Shown here: positions 36,690 through 47,619 of the stretch, piece by piece
Position numbering within the stretch: the first letter of the stretch is position 1
Layout: every line of letters starts with the position of its first letter
Source of the DNA: Dryococelus australis
Taxonomy: Eukaryota; Arthropoda; Insecta; Phasmatodea; Phasmatidae
Direction of reading: 5' to 3'
Assembly (NCBI GenBank): GCA_029891345.1
Contig: CM057009.1
Location: 298,135,466 to 298,199,465 of the forward strand
DNA: 64,000 bases
Notes under the pieces: generated by a model
The model's input: only the letters and a program-made list of their open reading frames with translations
The model's database searches: none
What the model was told of the DNA's origin: nothing
Position numbers and translations under genes: made by a program

Positions 36690-38070
36690 TCAGGTATTTT
36701 TACATCACCTAAGGGAGGGTCAAACCAGAGATGGTCACTCATGAGAGCCTACAATATAACCCTTGTTGGGGAGGGTGTTTACAGACACGTGAAATGTTAT
36801 GTTGCACCAGCCACCCCAAAGTGCCACGAAGGGTTCCAAAGATCTCTGAAGCAGCCACCTGCCACCAAGCAGCTCAAAGCCGAGCGAGGGTGGCTACCCC
36901 CACCCAGCCTGACTCACGAGAGACGTCACTAGTGCGACGTCACACCTCCCACTCCAGCCAGGTGTGGACAGGACCAGCACATTATAAATACCGGCGCATA
37001 GCACCTTAAATGTCAGTCTGTACCTTCACCACACTCTTGGTGCCAAAGGAACCATCAACAGCAGTTCGCTCCACCAGCTGGAGTGCTGGTGCCCTCTACT
37101 GCCACCCAGGTCTTCCAGATCTACCAGAAGCTCAGCAATACATTCGCGGACATCTTCAGCACTCTCCAGGAATCCTCTGGAGCTAACCCCCGAAGAAGTC
37201 GTCAACAACATGTAAATGTCTTTGTTCCTTCAGGAATGCCAACACTTACCACTGCCCTTCTGGTTAGTGGTACTTCACTTATGTTCCTTCTGGACACCAT
37301 GTCTAGATAGTTGAGTCAAGTTGTTTTTATAGCGCTTTAGCAGTATATCTTGTGCAGTTTAGAAACAAGTCACCTTCACCTGTCAACCGTAGTTTAACTT
37401 CCATTCAACCCTTGTTTGATAGGAGATAGTACGTACCACCGAGGTTATTCCTCCTGGGAATAAACATGTTTTTATCCAACTGCAAAGTATTATTCCAAGT
37501 GTGTTATTATGTTTCCTAATTAGACATCGGTTCCGTCAAGGATAAAGCAGGAGACCATGGAATATATACTTAACCTCAATTTTCCGAAACTTGGTGAGAG
37601 ACTGCGAGCTCCCCTTCCCCATATAGGCTAGTCAAACAGGCTAGGTTATACTACGTCCACCGTGCTTCTGGTGCCGGAGGGAGTATCTGCCTAGTTCTGA
37701 AGGCCTGACATCTTAAGGAACCCACATCCAAGGATTGTAGTCATCAGCCACATTTAACCCAACACTCTGTGTCCCACACACTCCTGGTGCTGGGCATGAA
37801 GGGAGTACAGGGTACAACCTTGGTCTGTCAACCTCATTTTGCAGAAGTACACCTAGCTAGGGACAAACGTCGCCTGCTTAAAACTTCTCGGGAGCTGGTA
37901 GTAGTCCTCTTCTTCATGCCCTACTCCTCTTGGAGTGGTAATCCAAAGAGGGATAAAAAGGCAACTACCACCTGCAAGTACAAACAAGGGCATAACCCAA
38001 CCCCGATTGTACTTAGCAATCCTAGTCCCCGGGAATGAGCTCAGGCCAACATAAATTCCATTACGTCTGC
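36690..38070 (-). mobile_element. LTR-like copy F of the 1.4-kb family
   Basis: On the minus strand the LTR-end block is GGTTTGACCCTCCCTTAGG (complement of 36700-36727). The CCAGAAGCT-type block lies at 37060-37140, and the poly(A) hairpin at 37445-37463, in the same order as in B and C. The 5' boundary is estimated from the distances in copy B. Strongly diverged. Confidence 0.55.
37445..37463. repeat. AATAAA hairpin in LTR copy F
   Basis: TTATTCC-TCCTG-GGAATAA forms a 7-bp stem, followed directly by AAC. It has different arm sequence from copies A-C but the same position. Confidence 0.75.
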
Positions 38071-38481
38071 CTGGGGTGGGCTGATCAAATACGGTACATT
38101 GAAGGGGTAGAGTTAAAATGTGAAGAATGCAGTACCAGACCAACAACCTTCTGCAATTGGGTAACATGCCCTGGACATGGGATTGATCTAGTCCATTACA
38201 TCATATGTTCAGAACCATTCCAACACAGTTGCATAGCGTGGCACGAAGGAAGAGTGATGAGGTCTGGTCTCGTTTATCATTGCGAGGTATGTCGGCCAGC
38301 AGCCGAATATTGTCCAAGCAACCCAGGACCTACCATTAACACTGTTACCACCCAATGCACAGGGGAACCCCAATTCCAAGAATTTGCAGCACGTCCACAC
38401 GAGGACCCGCTCCTCATTTTCACAGACAGGATGACCGAGAATACTATTGGGATATGCTCAATGCTTTCCTTCAATCACTGA
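38035..38481 (+). CDS. Cys/His-rich 148-aa ORF, PHD-like
   Basis: Unrecognised protein. An N-terminal stretch is followed by LKCEECS, CNWVTCPGHG, ICSEPFQHSCIAWHEG and YHCEVCRP, giving a C-x2-C ... C ... C ... H-x2-C ... C-x2-C series that resembles a PHD or related zinc finger. The tail is not conserved to my eye. It lies at the edge of a diverged LTR copy and on the opposite strand to it, so it may be an antisense or captured ORF, or chance. It has no introns and no obvious promoter. Confidence 0.4.
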   Translation: MSSGQHKFHYVCLGWADQIRYIEGVELKCEECSTRPTTFCNWVTCPGHGIDLVHYIICSEPFQHSCIAWHEGRVMRSGLVYHCEVCRPAAEYCPSNPGPTINTVTTQCTGEPQFQEFAARPHEDPLLIFTDRMTENTIGICSMLSFNH

Positions 38482-39384
38482 TCATAAATACAATGAAAGT
38501 GGATTACGTTTTTGTGTTGTGCTGCCTAAGAAATACGTAAAGCTGGCTTATATATATGTCTGTTTTCCTCGTTCACTGTTAATTTTTTTTTATATTTCGC
38601 AAATTGCCAGTCTTTAAAAATGTATAAATTCTATAAAATGCTTTACAACCTAAAATAAATGCTTATAGTATACTATTTTCCATCATCTCTAGTCATTCAA
38701 CATTGTTCAAAACTGTTTCAATATAGTGGTAAGTCTAAGTCTTCTCAGAACATGTTTACCTATCCTGTTGACATATCTCACATTTTGCTTACCCATGACC
38801 CTTCGTCCCATCAACTGCCAATGCGCCTGTCAGATCATGAGTGTTTTACCATTGTGCTGCTTGAGTGCAGTATATGAAATAATGTGCTGTGCAAAGTGGT
38901 AGTAAAATTGTAAGTAATTATTCACAGTGCTTCTGGTTTATTAAATTCACAGTGCTTCATGTTTCTTAAAAGCATAACACATCATGTGTGCGTGCAGTTA
39001 TTTTCCACTGCCACCATCTGTTTTTTTTATTGCATGTGCCATAATTTTGCTTAATGGAAAACTGTAGTGTTTGAAGTGAAACTCAAGTTCTGTTTTAAAT
39101 TCCATTCGGCCGGACGTCATGAGGCCAAACTCAGTCAAAAAAAGTTAACATTTTTGTCCTCCGGATTGGACTAGTGATTTAGATATTAAATACTGTCTGC
39201 AGTCACACATTTTTAATGTGGTTTTGCTGGTACATTGGTATATGTCCATGTATTTACGACAGTAAATGTACTTGCAGATCAGGCTACATTATGACGCCTT
39301 TGTGCTGCGACCACGTTCATGGTATTGTTTATTTGTCATATTCCTTCATTTTGTATGTCATAATAATGTAAAACATGTTCGATA

Positions 39385-40650
39385 ATGGCTCAAAAACAAG
39401 TTCAAATTCGGTTGCGCATAGTAAAGAGCAGAATAAACAGACTTCTTCCGCTAGCCGAGCAAGTTGAAGTGGATTCAAGTTGTGCAGGTTTATTCCAGGC
39501 TCACTGCAGAGACTTGTAACAACTGAAAGGTGAATTTGAAGATAATCTTCTATTAGCAGCACAAGTATCTAAAACTTATTCGGTTGTAGAATCAGACTCC
39601 AGTGAGCAGGAATTGGAAGAATATGATGTGGCATATTACAGGATACAGGAAGTTTTTTCTAAGCTTTCTGTCACTCGAACAGAGTGACATGATGTGTCCA
39701 ACCATGAAAAATCTTCCAATTCAAAGCTTCCAAACTTACAGCTACCAACATTTAAGAGCATAGTCACTGAGTGGACAAGTTTCTATGATCTTTGTACACC
39801 ACTCGTTCACAACAGCTCGCTGTTGAAGGTTGAGAAACACCAGTATGTGCTCACGTTATCAAGGACACCCTTCAATTTAATAAAATCACTTCCACTTTCT
39901 GCTGAAAATTATGAACTGGCTTGGGAAACTCTAATCGAGCGATATCAAGATGTGTGAAACATTGCCACAATGCACTGGGATAACATTATGAAGCTTTCAA
40001 AACCCAATGTCAGTGCACCTGAGAAACTACGTAACATGATAGATGTGATCAAGGAGAATCTGGATGCTTTTACAATTCTCAAATTTCCAGTAGGTGAGTA
40101 GAGCTTTGTTTGTTAAATATAGTATTACCAAAATTGGATGACGAAAAACGTAACCAATTCGAGCTGGCTCATAATAATGTCACTTTGCCTACCTTTGATC
40201 AGTTACTACAGTTTCTTGAGTCACATTACAAGACTCTACTGTTTGCCAGCAGTGGCACATCAGCAGTCTCTGGGTTACGTTCTGTCACCAAGTGTACTGT
40301 GTCTGGGTCTGGTTCAAGTGCTAAGAGTGCATTAATGGCCACCTCTGGCAAAGATGTATGTGCTGCATGTCAAGGAACCCATTCCATTGATAAATGTCCT
40401 GAAGTTCATGCATGATCACTAGAAGGAATGGTGAGAGGTGCAGTGAGGAAACAATCTGTTTCAACTGCTTAGGTTCACATCATGTAAATGATTGTACCTC
40501 ACAAAAGAAATGCATGCATCGCCACAGAAGCCATCATAGTCTCCTCCATAGCCCTACACCTATAGTTGGTCCAGAAGATGAAACTTACCCTCCAGTGTTG
40601 CCAACCGTGACAGAGGAGCAAGTTGTACATCAACCATGGTGTCAGTGACC
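39385..40650 (+). pseudogene. BEL/Pao gag with CCHC knuckle
   Basis: It starts MAQKQVQIRLRIVKSRINR. A stop TAA interrupts after about 44 codons and further stops follow. DUF1759 core: LPNLQLPTFKSIVTEWTSFY, LVHNSSLLKVEKHQYVL, LPLSAENYELAWETLIERY. The zinc knuckle is CFNCLGSHHVNDC at about 40457-40495. The same domains appear in the minus-strand fragment at 31 kb. Confidence 0.85.
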
Positions 40651-40795
40651 TCTCGCAGTGACTATTCAAGTACTGTTGTGTTAGGAACAGTCTTGGTTCA
40701 CATTAAGGATGCTAATGGTGCTTTAGTTCAAGTTCGTGCTCTTTTAGATCCAGGGTCACAATCACCCTTCATTTCAGAAAGGTGTATCCAGACGT
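40638..40795 (+). pseudogene. BEL/Pao protease remnant
   Basis: The frame reads VSVTSRSDYSSTVVLGTVLVH and ALLDPGSQSPFISERC. The active-site LLDSGSQ of the family is here LLDPGSQ; the aspartate is kept. The frame breaks after it. Confidence 0.75.
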
Positions 40796-40999
40796 AGGGA
40801 TTGCGTTGATGCAGTGTTCAGGTTCTGGTAGTCGGGTTTGTCCACTCAGTTGTTAATGCCAACAGGGGTAAGGTGACACTTTCCTTGTTGCGTTTGCTGA
40901 GGACTGAACCCAGTATTATAAAAGAAGAATATTAATTTTAAAGGGCACTGCACCAGAGTTGCCTGCTGTACAGTTGCCCTATTAGGGCGGCAAGAATAT

Positions 41000-42255
41000 G
41001 AGGGTTTGGAACTGGCCGACACTACTTTAGACATTCCTGGGCCAATTTACATTTTGTTGGGAGCAGTTGTTTACCCAGACTTTTTTGATGGTGGGCGGCA
41101 TTAAGACCCACAGGGATTTCCTACTGCTCTGCATTCTGTGTTTGGCTGGGTTCTTATGGGGAGTATTGACCATGGATCCGTTGCTGCCACCAATAGTGTT
41201 GCCTCTTTTTTCACCACGACACAGCCAAGTCTCATATAAACCCTACAAAGATTTTGGGAGTGTAAGGAATTGCATGCAGAAAAGCATGGTAATCCAGAGA
41301 ATGATGAGTGGATACACCACTTCGTTCAGACTCACAGACATACTCTTGAAGGACGATATATGGTTCGACTCCCCTTCAAGCATCCCCAAGACCTTGATGA
41401 CTCATATCCTCAGACAGTAACCAGACTACACCATTTAGAATGTTACCTCAGAAGCCAACCAGAAATCGAAAGAGAATATAATGCATTCCTGAAGAAATAC
41501 AAGGCATTGGGGCACATGCACTGCTTGGAGGCAGTTCCTGAGTCACAGACAGTCTATTACGTTCCTCATCATCGTATTATTAAGGAAAGAACCTCCACAA
41601 CAAAGTTACGGGTTGTATTTGATGCCTCTACCCCTTCTACTTCTGGAAACTCACTCAATGATGTGCTAATGGCCGAGAAGCCTTTGCATTGCAGAGAGCA
41701 TAATTGAACTATGTAAGAAGGGAGGTTTTGAGTTAAGGAAATGGGCAAGCAACTGTAAGTCCGTAATGGAGGCCGTACCCGAGTATCACAGAGAAGGTCC
41801 AGTTAGTCTTCAGGAAGATAAGAAAATGATCAAGGTGCTAGGCCTTGAGTGGGATGCAAACACTAATGCATACTTGTACCGCATTCACCAAGCAACTGCA
41901 ATCATAACCAAGCGTGCCATCCTTTCTGAAATAGCAAAAATTTACGACCTTTTAGGCTGGATTACACCAGTTGTGTTCTGTGCAAATTTATTCCTTCAGA
42001 AGCTATGGCTCCTGGGCTTTGACTAGGATGCAGTTCCACCTGATGAGGTGAAGGAGGATTGGCAACAATTCATTACCCAGATTCCAGTTCTCAGCCAGAT
42101 CTGCATTCCCCACCTTGTATCTCCAGCAAACATAATAGCCTATCAGATTCATGGATCCAGTGCTGCCTCAAACCATGGCTATGCAGCAGTCATATATCTA
42201 AGAAGATTGGACAGCAGTGAGACAAGGGTACATGTTTTACTTAGAAAGTTTTGAG
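41000..42255 (+). pseudogene. BEL/Pao RT and RNase H, catalytic palm missing
   Basis: HRDFLLLCILCLAG is the degraded start. 41270-41700 holds the RT fingers (RHTLEGRYMVRLPFK, YYVPHHRIIKERTST, KLRVVFDAS). From about 41700 the sequence jumps straight to the thumb (FELRKWASNCKSV, KVLGLEWDANTNAY, SEIAKIYDLLGWITPVV), so the palm with the YVDD-type box is deleted. RNase H starts ELHGFSDAS in the family; here IHGSSAASNHGYAAVIYL lacks the catalytic Asp. Confidence 0.85.
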
Positions 42256-42543
42256 TAGCACCACTGAAATCTGTCACTCTTCCTCGTCTAGCGTTTCTCG
42301 GAGCACATCTCCTTTTGAATTGATTGAAACAGCAGAAAACATATTCTCTTAAAGCACATTGCAGTTGAAAGTATTACAGCATGGTGTGACTCAACTGTTA
42401 CTTTAGCATGGATCAGGACGGCTCCGCACACACTGAAGACCTTTGTGGCAAACAGGATAGCACACATTCAGGAAAGCAAAGTTGCAATTCTCTGGTGATA
42501 TATTCAATTGTGACACAATCCGGCTGACTGTACTTCTAGGGGC

Positions 42544-44160
42544 TTGACACCTAGTGATCTTGTTGGGCATTTGCAGTGGCGGCAAGGACCCGAATGGCTG
42601 ACATCAGAAGAGAGTTACTGGCCGAATGAGGATCTTGCACCGTACCAACAAAAACGTGAAGTAGAAATGAAGGTTACGAGTGTCATTTCATTAGTATGTC
42701 AATCTCAAGACCTCAATATTCAGGATTGTATAGAGAAGTTCTCCTCCTGGTCCAAGGTTTAGAGAGTCATGGCCTATGTAGTTACATTTATTAAGAATTT
42801 GAACATGTCTGCTGATAAGCAATGCGTTCAACCACTAAGCACAGCAGAGTTGGAGCATTCACGAGTGCTTTGTTTGATACAAGTTCAGCAAGACTCATTC
42901 GAGGATGACATAGAACTCTTAAGCCAAGGGAAGGTGGGGCTCACCCAGCCTTAGAAGACTATGCCCATTCCTCGATTCAGAGGGAATTGTGATGCGGGAG
43001 GGCCTTTACAGAGCTCCAATGTCAGTTTCAGTACAAAACATCCAGTGCTGCTGCCCAAGAAAAGTCATGTTACAAACCTGGTGACTGACTTCTATCATAC
43101 CTCATCCTTATATGCTGGCACCAATGCTACTCTGTCTGCAATTCACAAGGTGTATTGGACTTTGTCAGGAAAAGGTGCTGTGAAAGCAAGAGTGTTCAAA
43201 CCATGTTTCTAATTCAGTGCTACTCCAACTCAGCCTGTTATGAGGAATCTTCCCACCAGAAGAGTATGGTCAGCTAGACCTTTTCTTGCAGTCTGTATTA
43301 ATTTTAGAGGTTCATTAGCAACCAAGGCATATAACCATCATAATGCTAAGGTGACAAAGGCCTATTTGTGTTTGTCTGTCTGAGTGCCAATGCAGTTCAC
43401 CTAGAAGTTGTGACTGCTCTCAGTGCAAATGCCTTTCGCAATGATTTCTACAGGTTCACATCCAGACGAGGATTATGCAAGGATGTCTACACCGATTATG
43501 GCACCAACTTTGTGAGTGCAAGTCGCTATCTATCTGAGTTGCATAAACACATCATGACTTCACCAAAAATCCAAATTGTGGACAGCTTGGCTGAAAAGGG
43601 AACATAATGGCATTTCAACCCTTCATTTGCACCACATTTTGAGGGATTATGGGAAGCTGGTATAAGTCAACAAAATATAACTTGAAACAAGTTGTTGGCC
43701 AGCAGGTCCTCACATTTGAAGAGCTGACTACTATCTGTAGTCAGATTGAAGCAGTGTTAAACAAACAACCATTGTGCGTACTTGCCAAAGACCCAAATCA
43801 TCTAGAAACCCTTACCCTTGCACACTTTCTTATTGGTTCATCACTGACTTCTCCTCCAAGTGATAATTTTACACATCTCCTAATGAAGCAACTGGTCAGT
43901 TCGCAGCTGGTGCAGCAAGCAGCACAGTACTTCTGGCATCTGTGATACAAGGAGTACCTACACACTCTGTAGCCAAGTGGAAGGTGGGCCCACAACCGTG
44001 GTGAGCTCGAGGTGGACGACATGATGCTAATGAAGTAGGATATCCTTCCTCCCACTCAAGTGGCAGCTGGGACAGGTCAGTATGCTGCACCCTGGCAGCG
44101 ATGGTGTGCCTAGGGTAATGAATATCAACATGTGCCAGGGTCAGGTTGCAAGACCAGCGA
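42544..44160 (+). pseudogene. BEL/Pao integrase and DUF5641 remnant
   Basis: Pieces in order: LTPSDLVGHLQWRQGPEWL linker, a zinc-binding region, FVCLSANAVHLEVVTALSA, VYTDYGTNFVSASRYL (second catalytic Asp kept), HFEGLWEAG (final Glu), LNKQPLCVLAKDPNHLETLT. Around 43990-44040, GELEVDDMMLMK is the DUF5641 end. At least four frame breaks. Confidence 0.85.
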
Positions 44161-44249
44161 TCAAGCTGTGTTGCCTTCCCAATAATTGAAATTTTTGTAC
44201 AGCGATGAAAACTTAGTAATGTGGAAAATTATAAATTTTGGTGGGCGGT

Positions 44250-46180
44250 ATATTAGGTTATGAGTCAGGGCCTACAGTTATTTTGCAAACAGTTTTCTCC
44301 TTTTTAGTTTTTTTTTGTTGGGTTAACTTTGTGTGCGAGCGGTTATTTTTCACTTGTCACTTTTACAATCTTGCCTTTGCAATATTCAACAAAGTTAGTG
44401 GCGGCTACACCTCCCTCCATAGTATGCACACCATATTTAAACTACAACTGCCTATCACAGCACTATAGTCAATAATGTACAGGTTACAGCACTGGATCCG
44501 GAAAATACAAAAACTTTGAACTAAAACCTGCTAAATGTCAACAAACACAACACACATAATACTTACTAAGATTTTCTTGTTTGAAAGTTGGTTGTAGTGT
44601 CTTGCTTTAGATGTCAAGATGGCGGTGCTGTAAGTGGCAAACATTTTTTAATTGCGATAAATATGTTTTATGTAGCATTTGGCTTTAAGACTGTTATCAT
44701 GTTTTGTTCCTTGTTAACTACTTTGCAGAATTTATCAATGCCTATATGGTCAAAACTCAATAACACAAATTGGAAGGAATCATAATTTTTGGCACTTCGT
44801 AATAATAAATATTATACTAGAAATTTAAAGCAAAAAAAGAGTGAAATACGTACTTACTAACAGATTAGTATATTTGCTGTATGCTTTTTACTGTTTACCC
44901 AGCACAATACCAGAGATAACGTCCGTAGTTTGTAAAATGCAGTGATTTTGATGAAACTTTTTATACAAATTTACGTAATTTACTATAGGTGCATACATAA
45001 AAATTGAAAGCACACAAGTTTGTATGTTGCTACGTTGTGGTTTTTTTATCCAAGGTCAGGAAATTTAATACACAATATATTTATTTCCGTAGGATATCCA
45101 ATTTTTTGCAGTTTAATTTCATTTAAGTTCATAGTTTTCGTGGCAATTTAATTTAATTTTTCGATGCTTCTTGATGTAAATTTTATTTCACTTCCTGGTT
45201 CTTGTATAACGTAACTTTGAATTCTCGTGCAATATAGCAATTTCATATTCCATTTCTTGTGTAACATAGTCTAGTTTCGCATGTCAATTCTTATTTAATA
45301 TAATTTTATAAAACTTTTTTACTATCATAGTAAGTACAGTGTTGTGTTTGTATTTCCAAATAACTGCTGTAAATATCAACTTGATCACAGATTAACTGGT
45401 AACATTATCAGATATCTCTACTCACAAAAATTCTCACTTTGGTATAACACAATGGCATCGTAATTGATTATAGTCACAAGTGTGACCATTAAAGCACTCA
45501 CATGTCCACTATTCATACAGTTTTGTTCTGAAACCTATTCATTTTTGCTCTGACAGTTCGCTTACATTTCGGTGATAACTATTATTCGTCTGGTGAATTT
45601 CATATCAATTGACTAAAAATACATTTATTTGAAGCCCTGTGTGATTACATAATAACTGTATTTTGTGTGAAACAAACAGTTTAACATTATAAAGCCTATT
45701 TAATTTCACAGGACCATAAACAGGAGCAGTGTGTTAAACGGGATTATATTAATAAGGTTTGACTGTAATGTTAAAATTATGTTTCACCATTTCTAGTGAT
45801 GGAGATCACGCTCGCGCAGCACTTGTAGCTACATCAGTAGAACGTGAAGGTACCAGCTGTGAATTATCATACAAGGAAATGGTAATTACTGTTTTAGAGA
45901 GCAAAGTATGTGAGCAAACACTTCAAAGTATTGGTTATAAAGAACAAATATTATTTACACTTTTGTGATCATTCTTCAAATATCGTTTTTTGTTACAATG
46001 TATTACATAAGAACACATAAAGACTCAAAAATTTACTTCAAAAACAAGAACTGATGTAACCACTTCTTAGGCATGTGTTTGTAATAATGATCTTGATAAA
46101 CACTTAATTTCATTAAGTATTTATTATGTATGAAATGTAAAAATGCAGTTGTAATTAAAGTCGAATAAAATATACAAATG
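44250..46180. other. 3' flank of the BEL element and AT-rich intron
   Basis: 44250-44470 may be part of a 3' LTR but no copy was found 5' of gag. From 44.5 kb onward the sequence is AT-rich with no supported gene. Confidence 0.4.
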
Positions 46181-46190
46181 GACAGAACTA

Positions 46191-46355
46191 AAGTACTCAC
46201 AGTGTAGTCTTGTCAACAAGCACACACAGACAAAGAAGAATGACACATTTTTCATGTGGATGTGGAATCGCAATGTTTCGCTGGTTTCACCAGGCGGAAA
46301 GTAGTGGGGCACTTTGACATATTTTTGGTAGCCTAGCAGCCTACTTGTAACCTAA
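46191..46355 (-). repeat. Half-copy of the hammerhead-bearing repeat, core deleted
   Basis: AAGTACTCACAGTGTAGTCTTGTCAACAAGCACACACAGAC through GCAATGTTTCGCTGG matches half of the fold-back at 20555. The complement has CTGGTGAAACCAGCGAAACATTGC: the GAAA side is kept, but CTGATGA and most of stem II are collapsed. The tail TAGCCTAGCAGCCTACTTG is shared with 20828. Confidence 0.7.
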
Positions 46356-46749
46356 ATTAAAGTTGAATAAGCTATAAATGTAAATAAATTAACTACAGAG
46401 ACTCTTGTTTTGAGCTGCAATTAGAATTTTATAACTCCAAAAGTATTGCAAAACTATGGTTATTTAATAAATAGCTGTATTACTTGTGAGTCTATGGAGA
46501 GTACTTCTGTTATATTAATTACTCTTCGTGTAGAATGGTATCCATGGAGAGATATTTTAAGATATCATGAGTTTACCAACCTTAATTAAATGACAAAGGC
46601 AGTTATGTACAACAAAAAGTATTAATATTATGATATAATAAATATTTATATAATTACATTACTTTCTATAATAAGATAATTTTTTAAAATTTAAAATCAG
46701 ACAATGTAATTAAAATACAAACCAAAAAAACTTAATTATCACTTGTTTA

Positions 46750-46915
46750 CAAACACAAAACTAACAGGAAAAAGCACACAAAATACTAATAAGACACACA
46801 CGAACACATGCAAAAAATATGGGGATAACAAATATGAAACACAAATACACAACATAAAACACAAATAAAATACACAAAGAAACATACAGCTAACATAAAA
46901 AAAAAAAAAAGCAGA
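46750..46915. repeat. ACACAAA-rich low-complexity tract
   Basis: Imperfect ACACAAA/AACACA repeats ending in a 14-A run. The long frame through it is compositional. Confidence 0.85.
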
Positions 46916-47398
46916 CACAAGACCCAGACCACCATTACAGACACCCGGAAAGTGACCACACCAATAAGTCTTCTGTAGGGAAGTAGACCAAACTTGCATA
47001 AGTGTAGAAGTGGCCTGGCCAGTGACTTAGAATTAAATTTAAAAAACTACTGGTATATAAGACCTAAGTTGTATTACTGGGTCTGTTTCAAAAAATCAAA
47101 ACAATGTCAGGTATTTGTTCGCAGATATATTTGTTGAAACATTATATGAAACCAATGAAATACGTATGCATACCGTGTGTTCAAAATTTGTACCATCACC
47201 AACAGAAATTACACAGCAATAAATGGATGACTGTATTACAATTAAAATATGATCTAAATATAATTTGGAACTCGAGTTAAATCAAATTATAACCAAACAA
47301 ATGTGGGTTAACATATTAATACTGGTATGGAAAAAGGATAAATGCATAGAGTTATTATGAACAATACTATATCTCATAGCATAAATAAAAGCTGTTAC

Positions 47399-47606
47399 TT
47401 GAAGCAAAGTGGTGGTGTGAAGAGTAGATCTCCTTCCAGAACTCCATGCCATCATCAAGATGTGGCTGAGAGATATTCATTAAGCTCAGTTGGTGCATGA
47501 CAATCTCTCTCTTTCTACGACTTCCACAGTTCTCATCTTTTACTAAGTAATAAAATTGACCCTCTTGGCGAACAAGGTACCCACTGATGTGAAGCCTCTG
47601 GAACTC
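47399..47606 (-). CDS. SZT2: SZT2 exon b
   Basis: This exon has 69 codons plus one base. The frame opens EFQRLHISGYLVRQEG and continues through an aromatic FYYLVKDE segment, a basic RRKRE patch, and ends near FWKEIYSSHHH. The acceptor is CTCTCACTAG|G and the donor is A|GTAACA. It enters in phase 0, matching exon a, and leaves with one base. That base completes an AGT serine codon with the first two bases of the exon at 34326. No ATG-initiated ORF covers it, so a simple ORF scan misses it. The LHxxGYL and FYYL pattern resembles the segment after the FVFGPE block in vertebrate SZT2. Confidence 0.88.
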
Positions 47607-47619
47607 CTAGTGAGAGAAG

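Larger units (their letters stand above)
39385..44240 (+). mobile_element. BEL/Pao retrotransposon, near full length but decayed
   Basis: It runs from gag ATG at 39385 to the polypurine-like GGTGGGCGG at 44239. The order is gag, CCHC, protease, RT (palm deleted), RNase H, integrase, DUF5641 remnant, as in BEL/Pao. Every domain has stops or frameshifts. It lies in the 13-kb SZT2 intron between exons b and c, antisense to SZT2. I did not find paired LTRs, so the ends are approximate. Confidence 0.88.

Noticed and set aside
42038-42062. CTGATGAGG as another hammerhead core
   Set aside because: No stem II closing strand followed by GAAA; it is BEL coding sequence.
46739-46999. Hydrophobic 86-codon ORF
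   Set aside because: Produced by an ACACAAA-rich low-complexity tract.
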